This document shows, piece after piece, positions 1 through 8,648 of a stretch of 64,000 nt of DNA. Where the stretch lies: positions 1 to 64,000 of the forward strand of contig NZ_JABKAV010000001.1 of assembly GCF_013377905.1 (NCBI RefSeq), written 5' to 3'. Both the position numbers and the translations under genes were made by a program. How positions within the stretch are numbered: the first letter of the stretch is position 1; every line of letters starts with the position of its first letter. The notes beneath the pieces are model-generated. The model did no database searches. It worked only from the letters and a program-made list of their open reading frames with translations, and was not told where the DNA came from. This stretch comes from Hymenobacter terrestris (lineage in GTDB: Bacteria; Bacteroidota; Bacteroidia; Cytophagales; Hymenobacteraceae).

Positions 1-6
1 TTAGGG

Positions 7-2223
7 TTAGCGGTTGGCCTGCCGCTGGCGGTAGCTGGCCAAGCCTGCATCCAGGAAACGGGCGAAGGCCGCCGCGTTAGGCTCGTAACCAAGTGGTGGG
101 GCCAACACACCGGTCTGGTTGGCGGGTGCGTTAGGGTCGAGCAGCACGTAGTAAGGCTGCGCGTTTACGTTGAAGCCCGTTACCTGCAGATCGGCGTTTT
201 TCTTGCCAATCGTGCTTTTCAATTTACCATCGTAGGCCGAGGTGTACGCCTCTTGGGCGGGCAAATCGGTTTTGTCATCGACGTAAAGTGCTACCACTAC
301 GAAGTCTTCGCGCAGGCGCTTCAGCACCTGAGGGTCGCTCCAGACGGTGGCTTCCATTTTGCGGCAGTTCACGCAGGCGTGGCCAGTGAAATCAATGAAC
401 AACGGCTTGTTCTGGGCCTGGGCGCAGCGGCGGGCCTGCTCCAGATCGAAGTAGCCGGACAGGCCGTGGGGAAGCTCAAGGAAGTCGCCGTAGCGGGGCG
501 GCTCGCAGCCGGCCACGGGCGCGGCCTCGGCCGCGCTGCCCTGCGTTGTGCCCACAGTCGCTACCATAAAGTCGGTGCGGCTTTGGGGGGGTAGGTAGCC
601 GGCCAGCAGCGGCAGCGGCGCGCCAAACAGGCCGGGCACCAGATACGTCATGAAGCTAAACGCCAGCACGGCCATCAGCAGCCGGCCCACACTTAGATGC
701 GCCATGTCGGAATCGTGGGATAGTTTGAAGCGGCCCAGCAGGTAGAGGCCCAGCAGGCCCGAAAGGGCAATCCATATAACCAGATTCACGTCGCGCGGCA
801 GTAGGTCCCAGTGGTAGGCCAGGTCGGCCATGCTCAGGAACTTGAGAGCCAGCATCAGCTCCACGAAGCCCAGCGTCACCTTCACCGTGTTCAACCAGCC
901 GCCCGAGCGGGGCAGGCTTTTCAGCCAGGTGGGGAAGATGGCAAACAGCGTGAACGGCAGCGCAAAGGCCAGCGAAAAGCCCAACATACCTACCACCGGA
1001 GCCACCCGCTCGCCCCTAGCGGCCAAGCCCAGAATGGTAGCCACAATGGGCCCGGTGCACGAAAACGACACCAGTACCAGCGTTAGGGCCATGAAGAACA
1101 CGCCCGCCCAGCCGCCTTTGTCGGCCTGCGCATCAATCTTGTTCACCATGCTGTGGGGCAGCGTGATTTCAAACAGGCCCAGAAACGAGAGGCCGAACAC
1201 CACAAACACCACAAAGAAAATCAGGTTGGGCAACCAGTGCGTGGCAATCAGGTTGGGGCCGTCTTCGCCCAGCAGCGCCGACACCACCACACCAATCAGT
1301 ACATAGATAACGATGATGCTGAGGCCATACACGGAGGCTTTGAGGATGCCGCGCTGCCGGCTGTCGGAGCCGCTAGTGAAGAACGAAACCGTCATCGGAA
1401 TCAACGGAAACACGCAGGGCGTGAGCAAAGCGCCCAGGCCGAACACGAAGGCCGCGAAGGCAAAGCCCCACAGTCCGCCCGCCGACTCGACCGCCGTGGA
1501 CGTTACCGTGGCCGCGCTGGCCGCCGGCGTACCGGCCGACGGCGACACCACGGCCAAGCTGCCATCGGCTGTAACAAGCGTATCGTTAGTGGACGTGGCG
1601 GCGGGAACGGTAGCGGCAACGTTGGCGGCAACGTTGGCTGGAGCAGAGGACGCAGTGCCGGGGGCGGCCGGAGTTGCTTCGGGACCAGTTGCCTTGGTGG
1701 CGGGCGTGGCAGCCACCGGAGTAGCGGCGGCCGGCGCGGCGGCAGTGCCGGTAACCTCCAGCGGGCCAAAGCTCAGGCTGGCATCACCCGGAATGCAGCG
1801 GCCATCCACGTCAGTGCAGGTCTGAAACTCGGCTTCAGCCTTAACAACCAAAGCGCCGGGCTGCAGCACCCGGATGCGCTGACGAATCTGGCCGGTCTTC
1901 TCGAAGTACGTGACGTCGCCCTTAAATACGTTGTCGTAGTGCTTGGTTTCACCCACCGATTTGGGCGGGCCGACCAACTCGTAAGCCGGGCTTTTAGCAA
2001 ACTGCAAACTGAAAACCGTGGGGCCTAAGTCGGGGTCGAAGTTGGTGGCATACAGATGCCAGGTGGCCTCCATGCGCGCATTGATGATAAGGTCGAGCTG
2101 CTCGCCCACTTTGGCGGTGGGCTGGCTGAGGGTAGTGGTAAGCTTGGTAGGCTGCAGCACCTGTGCCTGGATGCCCAGGGGCAATAACAGCGCCAGTAGC
2201 AACAAGAAAAAGCGGTGAATCAT
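7..2223 (-). CDS. dsbD: Thiol:disulfide interchange protein DsbD
   Basis: This 738-residue protein passes electrons across the inner membrane to periplasmic disulfide reductases and cytochrome c maturation. Three parts are visible. A signal peptide leads into an N-terminal domain with a cysteine pair (C136, C143). A multi-helix central domain carries conserved membrane cysteines in TPCVFPLIP (C270) and SFSCTGPIV (C389). A C-terminal thioredoxin domain has CVNC at 617-620. An Ala/Pro/Thr-rich linker joins the first two. I chose the ATG at 2223 because it begins directly with a hydrophobic signal sequence; the longer frame to 2331 adds an unlike, Ala/Arg-rich stretch. It is divergent from the CNNM gene. 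Confidence 0.93.
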   Translation of the reverse strand: MIHRFFLLLLALLLPLGIQAQVLQPTKLTTTLSQPTAKVGEQLDLIINARMEATWHLYATNFDPDLGPTVFSLQFAKSPAYELVGPPKSVGETKHYDNVFKGDVTYFEKTGQIRQRIRVLQPGALVVKAEAEFQTCTDVDGRCIPGDASLSFGPLEVTGTAAAPAAATPVAATPATKATGPEATPAAPGTASSAPANVAANVAATVPAATSTNDTLVTADGSLAVVSPSAGTPAASAATVTSTAVESAGGLWGFAFAAFVFGLGALLTPCVFPLIPMTVSFFTSGSDSRQRGILKASVYGLSIIVIYVLIGVVVSALLGEDGPNLIATHWLPNLIFFVVFVVFGLSFLGLFEITLPHSMVNKIDAQADKGGWAGVFFMALTLVLVSFSCTGPIVATILGLAARGERVAPVVGMLGFSLAFALPFTLFAIFPTWLKSLPRSGGWLNTVKVTLGFVELMLALKFLSMADLAYHWDLLPRDVNLVIWIALSGLLGLYLLGRFKLSHDSDMAHLSVGRLLMAVLAFSFMTYLVPGLFGAPLPLLAGYLPPQSRTDFMVATVGTTQGSAAEAAPVAGCEPPRYGDFLELPHGLSGYFDLEQARRCAQAQNKPLFIDFTGHACVNCRKMEATVWSDPQVLKRLREDFVVVALYVDDKTDLPAQEAYTSAYDGKLKSTIGKKNADLQVTGFNVNAQPYYVLLDPNAPANQTGVLAPPLGYEPNAAAFARFLDAGLASYRQRQANR

Positions 2224-2449
2224 GAGCAGATGATAAGCGGGCAGTAAGGCAGAACGACAACAAAGGTCGGCAGAAACGGCAACAGCTACCGGGCGGGCAA
2301 GTTTAAGCCACCCCGCAGCCGCCCGCACCAACCAAGCCAGTCATCTGCAGTATCCGGAATTCCGGTTATTACCCCAACCCCTTAGAGCGAATGTCGTACT
2401 TTCGCAGTATAAAGGATGGCCGGGCCGGTTGAGCCTGCCGTCCACAACT

Positions 2450-3781
2450 ATGGGCTTAAACATTTTATTGACTATCCTGCTGGTTGCCGCCAACGGATTT
2501 TTTGTGGCCGCCGAATTTGCCTTCGTCAAGGTCCGCATCTCTCAGATTGAGTTAAAAGCGCAGAGCGGCAACCGCATTGCGCAGCTGCTGTTGGGCATGC
2601 TACACGAGATGAACCACTACCTCTCGGCCTGCCAGCTCGGTATTACGCTGGCCTCGCTGGCCCTGGGTTGGATTGGGGAAAGCGTGGTAGCGGAGATTAT
2701 CATGGCCATTATCGCGCAGTTCGGCATCGTGCTTTCCTCCACGGTGGTGCACCAGATATCCATCGTTACCTCGTTTTCGCTGATTACAGTGCTTCACATC
2801 GTGCTCGGCGAGCAGGCTCCCAAGGTACTGGCCATTCAGAAGCCCGAAACCACCAGCATTGCCATTGCCATTCCGCTACGGGCTTTTGCTTTTATTGCCT
2901 TCCCCTTCATCTGGATTCTTGACCGGATGTCGAATATCGTGCTGCGTATGTTCGGGGTAGTTTCGTCGCACGGCTCGGAGGTACACACCAGCGAAGAACT
3001 GCGGATACTGCTCGACCAGAGCAAGCAGAGCGGGGAGATTCAGGAGTCGGAGCACGAGCTGCTCGAAAACGTGTTCGAGTTCAACGACCGAATGGTGAAG
3101 CAGATTATGGTGCCCCGCACCAAGCTGGTTGCTCTGGACATGAATACGCCCGAAGATGCGGTGCTGGAAATGGTATACACCGAGGGCTACTCGCGCATCC
3201 CGGTCTACGAGGTCAACATCGACAACATTGTAGGTGTACTCTATGTAAAGGACCTGCTCCAGATTATCCGGCGGCACGAGCCGCTGGAGTTGGCCAAAAT
3301 TATCCGGCCGGCGTACTTCGTGCCCGAAACCAAGAAAATCAACCGGCTGCTGCGTCAGTTCCAACGCAAGCACATGCACATGGCCATCGTCAGCGACGAG
3401 TTCGGCGGCGTGTCGGGCATTGTTACGATTGAAGACATCATGGAGGAGCTAGTAGGCGAAATCCAGGATGAGTACGATAACGAGGTGCCGGTGGTAGAGA
3501 AGGTATCGGAAACCGAATACCGCGTAAATACCGCCACGCCCATCCCCGACGCCAACGAGCACCTGCCCTACCCCCTACCCGAGGGCGGCGACTACGAAAC
3601 CGTGGGCGGCCTGCTCAACGTGCTCTATGGCAACATTCCCGAGGTAGGCGACGTGGCCACGCTCGATAACTACGAGTTCCGGGTGCTCAAACGCTCGCGC
3701 CGCGCCGTCGAACTGGTGCAGCTGCGGGTACTCAATGGCCAAGAGGAAGAAGCGGAGGCCGGTGCACTGCCGCACCTGTAG
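2450..3781 (+). CDS. CNNM/CBS-domain (hemolysin C/CorC-type) membrane protein
   Basis: 443 residues. The order is DUF21/CNNM transmembrane domain (helices in about the first 150 residues, with GEQAPK in the conserved position), two CBS domains (the first includes VPRTKL and YSRIPVYE, the second SDEFGGVSGIVTIEDI), and a C-terminal CorC_HlyC domain. Family members are linked to divalent metal (Mg or Co) transport; the name hemolysin is historical. The ATG at 2450 is preferred to an in-frame TTG at 2429. A promoter-like TACTTTCG lies at 2397-2404. A strong hairpin follows the stop. Confidence 0.9.
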   Translation: MGLNILLTILLVAANGFFVAAEFAFVKVRISQIELKAQSGNRIAQLLLGMLHEMNHYLSACQLGITLASLALGWIGESVVAEIIMAIIAQFGIVLSSTVVHQISIVTSFSLITVLHIVLGEQAPKVLAIQKPETTSIAIAIPLRAFAFIAFPFIWILDRMSNIVLRMFGVVSSHGSEVHTSEELRILLDQSKQSGEIQESEHELLENVFEFNDRMVKQIMVPRTKLVALDMNTPEDAVLEMVYTEGYSRIPVYEVNIDNIVGVLYVKDLLQIIRRHEPLELAKIIRPAYFVPETKKINRLLRQFQRKHMHMAIVSDEFGGVSGIVTIEDIMEELVGEIQDEYDNEVPVVEKVSETEYRVNTATPIPDANEHLPYPLPEGGDYETVGGLLNVLYGNIPEVGDVATLDNYEFRVLKRSRRAVELVQLRVLNGQEEEAEAGALPHL

Positions 3782-3810
3782 CAGCCGGCCGTGCAGGTCT
3801 CAAATTACAT

Positions 3811-3853
3811 CAACCAAAAGCGCCTCCCCGGTTTGGGAAGGCGCTTTTGGTTG
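3811..3853. terminator. Bidirectional hairpin terminator between convergent genes
   Basis: A 14-bp perfect stem (3811-3824 with 3840-3853) has a CAAAAG..CTTTTG-type base that gives T-rich tails on both strands. It lies between the CNNM gene and the carbonic anhydrase gene, which converge here. Confidence 0.85.
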
Positions 3854-3875
3854 GCACTTGTTGATAGAATCAAGC

Positions 3876-4418
3876 TTAATCAGTAGCCTTTTCGGGCTGA
3901 GTTTCCTCAGTTTGAAACCAGCTGGCGTACAGTACATAATTGTCGGCCGTTTGAAGCAGGCCGGCGCGCTGCTGCTCCGTAACGGGCTTTATGCGGCGGG
4001 CCGGCACGCCGGCATACAGGTAGCCCGGCTCGCAGTGCATGTTTTCCAGTACTACGGCCCCGGCCGCTATAATGCAGCCGGCACCCACCACGGCATGGTC
4101 CATCACGATGGCGCCCATGCCAATCAGCACGTCATCCTCCACGGTGCAGCCGTGCACGATGGCGCGGTGGCCGATACTCACCCGCGAGCCCACTATCGTG
4201 GCCGCCTTCAGATACGTGCAGTGCAGCACCGCCCCGTCCTGAATGTTGGTCTGGTCGCCAATGCGGATGGAGTTCACGTCGCCGCGCACCACAGCCCCGA
4301 ACCACACGGTACAGGCGCGGCCCAGCGTCACGTCGCCCACAATGGTAGCATTATCGGCCACGAAACAGTCGGGGCCAAGCTGCGGATGTTTTCCCTGAAC
4401 AGGTAGAATGAGGGCCAT
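3876..4418 (-). CDS. Gamma-carbonic anhydrase family protein (left-handed beta-helix)
   Basis: 180 residues of hexapeptide repeats (pattern [LIV]-G-x4) forming a left-handed beta-helix. Histidines sit where the family binds metal (AVLHC, then IGHRAIVHGC). The family includes YrdA/PaaY/CaiE-type proteins, and only some have measured carbonic anhydrase activity, so the reaction is not certain. The ATG at 4418 starts the conserved part; upstream residues are encoded by the adjacent inverted repeat and are not conserved-looking. Confidence 0.88.
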   Translation of the reverse strand: MALILPVQGKHPQLGPDCFVADNATIVGDVTLGRACTVWFGAVVRGDVNSIRIGDQTNIQDGAVLHCTYLKAATIVGSRVSIGHRAIVHGCTVEDDVLIGMGAIVMDHAVVGAGCIIAAGAVVLENMHCEPGYLYAGVPARRIKPVTEQQRAGLLQTADNYVLYASWFQTEETQPEKATD

Positions 4419-4447
4419 GAGGTAGTTGGTGAGTGGTGAGATGGACA

Positions 4448-4560
4448 AGAACGTGTCATGCTGAGCGGAATCGAAGCATCTCGCGTGCAATGCCAATCCT
4501 ACTATCAGAAATTACTATTACATGTGAGATGCTTCGGCTCCGCTCAGCATGACACGTTCT
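4448..4560. repeat. REP-like inverted repeat, GTCATnCTGAGC family, copy 1
   Basis: Two 35-base arms (4448-4482 and 4526-4560) are reverse complements with 33 of 35 matches, separated by 43 AT-rich bases. The arms contain GTCATGCTGAGCGGA and GAAGCATCTC. Related sequences occur at 39207-39333 and 54331-54376. It occupies the gap between the radical SAM gene and the carbonic anhydrase start and could also end transcription of the former. Confidence 0.8.
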
Positions 4561-4571
4561 TTCTCAATTGC

Positions 4572-5555
4572 TCAGCGCGTCAGCATGCGCTTCCAGGTGC
4601 CTTTTTCCCAGTTGTATTTGATGGTGCTAGGTAGGGCCTGCCAAAAGTACTTGCTGGTTTCAACGGCGAAGCTGGGCTGCATGTAGCAGTTGATGGTGCA
4701 ACCTTCGCAGGCGGGTAGCCGGCCTTCGAGGGCGGCCAGCTGCTGTACTTCGGCCGAGTTGTAGAGGTCGAACAGGCGACCTTCAATCGGGAATTTCTTT
4801 TCGCCGAGGTGGTAGCAGGGCAGCACCAGCTCGTTGGAGGGCGACACGACCAGCGTGGTGCTAGCGGCCCGGCACACCGGGTCGGCCACGTGGTTGCCTC
4901 CATCGCGCCGTAGCTGAATAAAGGCTTCGTTGAGGTACACACCCTTGCGCTTGCCGAAGGCCGAGAGGTAGTCGAGCTCCTCAACTGTAAGCTGCTCGCC
5001 GGTTTCTACATCACCGTACTCGAAGGCCGGATTAAGGATCAGCACCAGTCCGTTAGGCTGCGTAATCTGCTCGTACACCCGCTCCAGATCGGCCAGGTTC
5101 TGGCGGAAGACGGTAAACAGCACGTCGGGCCGCTCGCCCAGCTCGCGGGCTACCCGGATGCTTTCGAGCACGAAATCGAAGCAGGCCACGCCCCGACCCC
5201 GGTCGTGCACCTCCTTCTCCGAGGAATCAAGCGAGAAATGCAGCATATCCACCTTGCCTCGCAACCGCTCGGCGTACTTGGGGTAGAGCAGGCAGTTGGT
5301 GGTCAGCGTCGTGATGAAGCCCATGTCGTGGGCCAAGCCCACAAATTCATGAATCTGGCGGTGCAGCAGCGGCTCGCCGCCCGTAAAGTCCACCACCGAT
5401 ACGCCCAGCCGCTTCAGGTCGCGCAGGTTTTGGGTTACATCATCGAGCGTAATGTAGGGCGAGGGCTTCTCCCAGATATCACAGAACGAGCACTTAGCAT
5501 TGCACCGGTAGGTAACGTAATAATTGCACAGAACCGGATGACGAACAAGACGCAT
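4572..5555 (-). CDS. Radical SAM protein with a Cys-rich, SPASM-like C-terminus
   Basis: 327 residues. The radical SAM 4Fe-4S motif CxxxCxxC is at C18, C22 and C25. It is followed by the usual glycine-rich segment VDFTGGEPLL, which binds S-adenosylmethionine. Further cysteines follow (C in DPVCRA, LPCYHL and ACEGCTINC), suggesting an auxiliary cluster as in SPASM or Twitch enzymes. The substrate cannot be told from sequence; neighbours give no peptide precursor or pathway clue. The ATG at 5555 starts close to the SAM motif, as is normal. Confidence 0.88.
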   Translation of the reverse strand: MRLVRHPVLCNYYVTYRCNAKCSFCDIWEKPSPYITLDDVTQNLRDLKRLGVSVVDFTGGEPLLHRQIHEFVGLAHDMGFITTLTTNCLLYPKYAERLRGKVDMLHFSLDSSEKEVHDRGRGVACFDFVLESIRVARELGERPDVLFTVFRQNLADLERVYEQITQPNGLVLILNPAFEYGDVETGEQLTVEELDYLSAFGKRKGVYLNEAFIQLRRDGGNHVADPVCRAASTTLVVSPSNELVLPCYHLGEKKFPIEGRLFDLYNSAEVQQLAALEGRLPACEGCTINCYMQPSFAVETSKYFWQALPSTIKYNWEKGTWKRMLTR

Positions 5556-5670
5556 GGCAGTAAAGGTAGAACGGACCGAATAGCTTTTACTGTGGTGCCT
5601 GCAACGTTCCTCTTCGTGCGGGGATCTTGCTATTGAATCTGGCCCTCATTTCAATCTTAACTCTCCCAAA

Positions 5671-6159
5671 ATGCACAAGCCCATCCTGGCAACCATCTGT
5701 CTGGTAATCTGCGCCCTCTCTGCTTGTAAAAAGAATGAGAACATGATCATAAGCGACGAAAACCAAACCCTCGTCTTTGGCAGCTTTTTCGGCGAGTGTG
5801 AAGGCGAAAAATGCGTTGAAATCTATCTGGTGGACTCCCAAATGGAGCGGCTGGCAGAAAACACGACAGATGCCTACCCGAGAAGCAATGTCCCTCTCAA
5901 CGGCTCATTTACAGAACTCAGTGCTGCTCAGTACGAGCAGGTGAAAGATTTGCCGGCTTTATTTCCTGCGGAACTGCTGACGGAGCAAACCAATGTTATC
6001 GGTGCGCCTGATGCGGCAGATCAGGGCGGGTATTACGTGGAGGTAACCCGGCGTGGAGTGCGGCGTCATTGGTTGATCGATACCGATAAAAAGGGCATCC
6101 CGACCTATTTGCACCCTTTCGTAGATTCCTTGAGCGTCCGGCTAAAGCGCCTGCCCTAA
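5671..6159 (+). CDS. Small putative lipoprotein, unknown function
   Basis: 162 residues. An N-terminal lipoprotein signal ends in LSAC (Cys19), followed by KKNEN. Two cysteines (GECEGEKC) sit near the start of the mature part. I do not recognise the family. The gene looks richer in A and T than its neighbours, which may mean recent acquisition or relaxed selection. It ends two bases before the stop of the convergent glycosylase gene, with no terminator between them. Confidence 0.75.
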   Translation: MHKPILATICLVICALSACKKNENMIISDENQTLVFGSFFGECEGEKCVEIYLVDSQMERLAENTTDAYPRSNVPLNGSFTELSAAQYEQVKDLPALFPAELLTEQTNVIGAPDAADQGGYYVEVTRRGVRRHWLIDTDKKGIPTYLHPFVDSLSVRLKRLP

Positions 6160-6161
6160 AC

Positions 6162-6923
6162 TCAATGCTGCAACTCGCCCCAGGCTAAATCCCAGCGGGC
6201 GGGGGTGGCGGCCAGCGCCTCGGGCGTAGCGGGGCCGTGGTGTTCGAGGTAGTAATTGCAGAAGCCCTTGAGCGGGCAGCGGGCACAGTTGGGCTTGGCG
6301 TAGAAGCACACCTTCTGCCCGTGCCAGTAATTATGCTTGTGGAAGTTGAGCAACACCAATGCATCGGCCGGCAGCTGGGCCAGCAGCAGCTGGTGAGCCT
6401 TGTCGGCCGAGGCCTTGGGCGGAATCATCCCCACGCGTTGGGCAATGCGGTGCACGTGCGTATCGACGGGCAGCACGGGCTTGTGGAAATTGAAGAGCAG
6501 CACCAGCGAGGCGGTTTTCAGGCCGATACCGGGCATGTCGTGCAGCCAGCTCATGGCCTTGTCGGTGGGCCATTCGGTCAGGAAATCCAGCACAAACTCG
6601 CCCCGTTCAGCCTTTATGCGGCGCAGAATTTCCTGAATGCGCGGCGCCTGCGTATCGGGCCAGCGGGTGGTGCGGATGGCGTGGACCAGCTCCTGGGTTG
6701 GGGCCGCCGCCACCCCGGCCCAGTCGCCGAAGGTTTCCAGCATCCGGTCGTAGGCCAGCTCCTCATCGGCGTGAGTGGTGCGGTGCGACAAAACCGTCGA
6801 AATCAGCTCGCGCATGGGTGAGCGGCGGGGCTTTTCAAGCGTGAGGGGCGGATAGAAGCGCTGGAGTTCCTCGTAGTTCTGGCGCGTTTTCTCGGCGGCG
6901 GAAGCGGTATAAGCTGTGGTCAT
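6162..6923 (-). CDS. Endonuclease III-like base-excision DNA glycosylase (HhH-GPD, 4Fe-4S)
   Basis: 253 residues. A helix-hairpin-helix (MPGIGLKTAS) contains K136 at the catalytic lysine position, and VDTH contains the catalytic D154. A C-terminal C-x6-C-x2-C-x5-C cluster loop follows (CFYAKPNCARCPLKGFC). These are the hallmarks of endonuclease III, which removes oxidised pyrimidines. The segment usually reading LSxQTTD is LSHRTTHAD here, so the conserved glutamine that reads the lesion is replaced by arginine. That suggests a variant subfamily. The ATG at 6923 is chosen over an upstream frame extension. Confidence 0.85.
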   Translation of the reverse strand: MTTAYTASAAEKTRQNYEELQRFYPPLTLEKPRRSPMRELISTVLSHRTTHADEELAYDRMLETFGDWAGVAAAPTQELVHAIRTTRWPDTQAPRIQEILRRIKAERGEFVLDFLTEWPTDKAMSWLHDMPGIGLKTASLVLLFNFHKPVLPVDTHVHRIAQRVGMIPPKASADKAHQLLLAQLPADALVLLNFHKHNYWHGQKVCFYAKPNCARCPLKGFCNYYLEHHGPATPEALAATPARWDLAWGELQH

Positions 6924-6973
6924 AGGCGGTTGTACCGCCGGGCCGGGCAGCAGGTTGCGCCCGCCGGGCCACA

Positions 6974-7013
6974 AAAAAGCGGGGGCATCCCCGAAAGGAG
7001 GCCCCCGCTTTTT
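6974..7013 (-). terminator. Rho-independent terminator of the OmpA gene at 7033
   Basis: Read on the minus strand, an AAAAAGCGGGGGC-type stem (13 bp, 6974-6986 with 7001-7013) ends in a T run just beyond the OmpA stop. Confidence 0.88.
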
Positions 7014-7032
7014 AAAAGGCTGAAAACCTGGG

Positions 7033-7737
7033 TTAGATGGTGCCCTTCTCGGCAGCCTTCTTCAGCTTTTCGTTGGCAAAAATGGCCACTTCCACCCGGC
7101 GGTTGGCCACCCGGCCGGCTTCGGTCGAGTTGTCGGCTACCGGCTGTTTCGAGCCGTAGCCCGTTACCGTGAAGCGCGAGGCATCCACGCCCTGCTGCTG
7201 GGTGTAGTTGGCCACAGCTTGGGCCCGGCGCTGCGAAAGCGGGTTGTTGACGGCGTCGGAGCCACTGGTGTCAGTGTGGCCTTCCACAATCACGTTGGTG
7301 TCGCCGTACTTCACGAGCGTCTTGGCTAGCTCCTGGATGTTGTTCTGGGCCGCGGCCGTCAGGCTCGACGAGTTTTTGGCGAACAGCAAGCCCGAATCGA
7401 AGGTGATTTTGATTCCCTCGCCCACTCGCTCGACAGTGGCACCGGCCATTTCGCGCTGCAGTTCGGCGGCCTGCTTGTCCATGCGGCGCCCAATCAGCGC
7501 GCCCCCGGCCCCGCCCACGGCGGCCCCGATGATAGCTCCCTTGGCCGTGCCCGACTTACCGCCAATCACGCGGCCCAGAATGGCCCCGCCAGCAGCGCCG
7601 CCCAGGCCGCCAATTATTCCGCCTTTAGCGGTTTTGCTCCAGGGCTTTTTCTCTTTGGTGGTTTGTGCCTCGGCGAAATTGCCGCCCAGCAGCAACACGG
7701 CCAACAGCAGCACAAATAGAGAGCGAAGATTGATCAT
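7033..7737 (-). CDS. OmpA-family protein with glycine-zipper region
   Basis: 234 residues. In order: a signal peptide, a glycine-zipper segment rich in GGxxG (about residues 40-90), and a C-terminal OmpA domain with the peptidoglycan-binding pattern EGHTDTSGSD, LSQRRA and ANRRVEV. It probably anchors the outer membrane or a periplasmic assembly to peptidoglycan. It is a close paralogue of the gene at 8649-9392. The start is set at ATG 7737, where the signal peptide MINLRSLF begins; an upstream in-frame ATG at 7779 would break the signal. Promoter at 7799-7828, terminator at 6974-7013. Confidence 0.9.
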   Translation of the reverse strand: MINLRSLFVLLLAVLLLGGNFAEAQTTKEKKPWSKTAKGGIIGGLGGAAGGAILGRVIGGKSGTAKGAIIGAAVGGAGGALIGRRMDKQAAELQREMAGATVERVGEGIKITFDSGLLFAKNSSSLTAAAQNNIQELAKTLVKYGDTNVIVEGHTDTSGSDAVNNPLSQRRAQAVANYTQQQGVDASRFTVTGYGSKQPVADNSTEAGRVANRRVEVAIFANEKLKKAAEKGTI

Positions 7738-7798
7738 CGGAAAACAGGAAAGATGAGGAAGTGAAAAATACAGGGCCATCTAGCTGGCTACAGGCCGG

Positions 7799-7828
7799 CA
7801 AAGCTACCCGCCGGAGGCCGCTTTACAA
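7799..7828 (-). promoter_or_regulatory. Bacteroidota-type promoter for the OmpA gene
   Basis: On the minus strand, TTG (7826-7828), a 19-base gap and TAGCTTTG (7799-7806) match the TTG/TAnnTTTG consensus. The predicted leader is about 55 bases. Confidence 0.65.
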
Positions 7829-7838
7829 CCATCCTGCC

Positions 7839-7881
7839 AAAAACAGCCCGGCCCCACCCGCTGGTAGCGAATGGGGCCGGG
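7839..7881 (-). terminator. Terminator of the glycine-zipper lipoprotein gene
   Basis: A 10-bp perfect stem (7847-7856 with 7872-7881) is followed on the minus strand by CTGTTTTT. It lies downstream of the gene at 7939. Confidence 0.75.
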
Positions 7882-7938
7882 AGTCAGCCTGATAGATTCT
7901 TGGAAACGACCTTATCCAGGCTGAATAATGCGGCGTGC

Positions 7939-8205
7939 TTACAGGTTAGGGTTGTTAGCTTCCCGCGCCCGGCGACGCTCATCTTTGCGCTTCTGCTTCT
8001 CGTTACCGATAACGGCCCCGGCACCAGCACCCACAGCGCCACCAATTATGGCGCCTTTGGTACCGCCAATTACGGCGCCGGCAGCCGCGCCGCTACCGCC
8101 ACCGATTATGGCGCCTTTGCCCGTGTCGTTGGCATTACGGTAAGTCGAGCAACTCATCATCAGGGCTGCAATCAGCAGCATAAACGTCCAGCGTATCATT
8201 TTCAT
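7939..8205 (-). CDS. Small glycine-zipper lipoprotein
   Basis: 88 residues. A lipoprotein signal ends in MMSC (Cys19). It is followed by GKGAIIGG-type glycine zippers that probably form two membrane-embedded helices, then a charged C-terminus (KQKRKDERRRARE). It resembles the zipper segment of its two OmpA-bearing neighbours without the OmpA domain. Function is unknown; glycine-zipper lipoproteins of this size are often stress or envelope proteins. Confidence 0.82.
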   Translation of the reverse strand: MKMIRWTFMLLIAALMMSCSTYRNANDTGKGAIIGGGSGAAAGAVIGGTKGAIIGGAVGAGAGAVIGNEKQKRKDERRRAREANNPNL

Positions 8206-8298
8206 GGTCGGTCAGTTTTAGTGAAAGAAATAAGCGTTCGGCGCAGTGGCTTCTAAGCCGGCGGTTAGTTGCCTAAGGCACACCTAAGCCAGAGCAGC

Positions 8299-8344
8299 CT
8301 GCCAATGAGCGTTTAAACGGCTCAGGCTATAGCCAGGTTGGCAG
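8299..8344. other. Potential three-way-junction RNA or cruciform
   Basis: A closing stem CTGCCAA/TTGGCAG (8299-8305 with 8338-8344) encloses TGAGC..GCTCA (8306-8310 with 8320-8324) and GGCT..AGCC (8325-8328 with 8331-8334). It would lie in the 5' leader of the 7939 gene if transcribed on the minus strand. The stems are short, so chance is possible. Confidence 0.35.
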
Positions 8345-8583
8345 TTTCCGGTAAGTACGGCGGCACGTATTGTATTTTCCGACGCCCTCCTTATCGTAGT
8401 CACTTACCATTCCTGAACCATGTGCCGGGTACTACATTACGGCCGTGGGGAAAACCGCCCGCATGTGAAGCCTTGCACTACCGATGCTGATAATAGCAGA
8501 TTTCGAAGCCACGATTTTCCACTTTAGGTGGGCACTGCGGCCGTAGTTTTCAATCATAGCTCCGAAATAGTCGGTGCAGGCAC

Positions 8584-8613
8584 AAAAAAAGCCCCCTCAG
8601 CGAGGGGGCTTTC
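8584..8613 (-). terminator. Terminator of the second OmpA/glycine-zipper gene
   Basis: On the minus strand, an AGCCCCCTC/GAGGGGGCT stem is followed by seven T residues, just beyond the stop at 8649. Confidence 0.88.
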
Positions 8614-8648
8614 TCTATTACGGCTGGCATCATGTGCCCGGCCTTTAA

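Larger units (their letters stand above)
8206..8648. other. 443-base gap between two glycine-zipper genes
   Basis: No convincing gene is seen here. It holds the terminator at 8584-8613, a branched-hairpin candidate at 8299-8344, and presumably the promoter of the 7939 gene, for which I found no good TAnnTTTG match. Confidence 0.6.
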
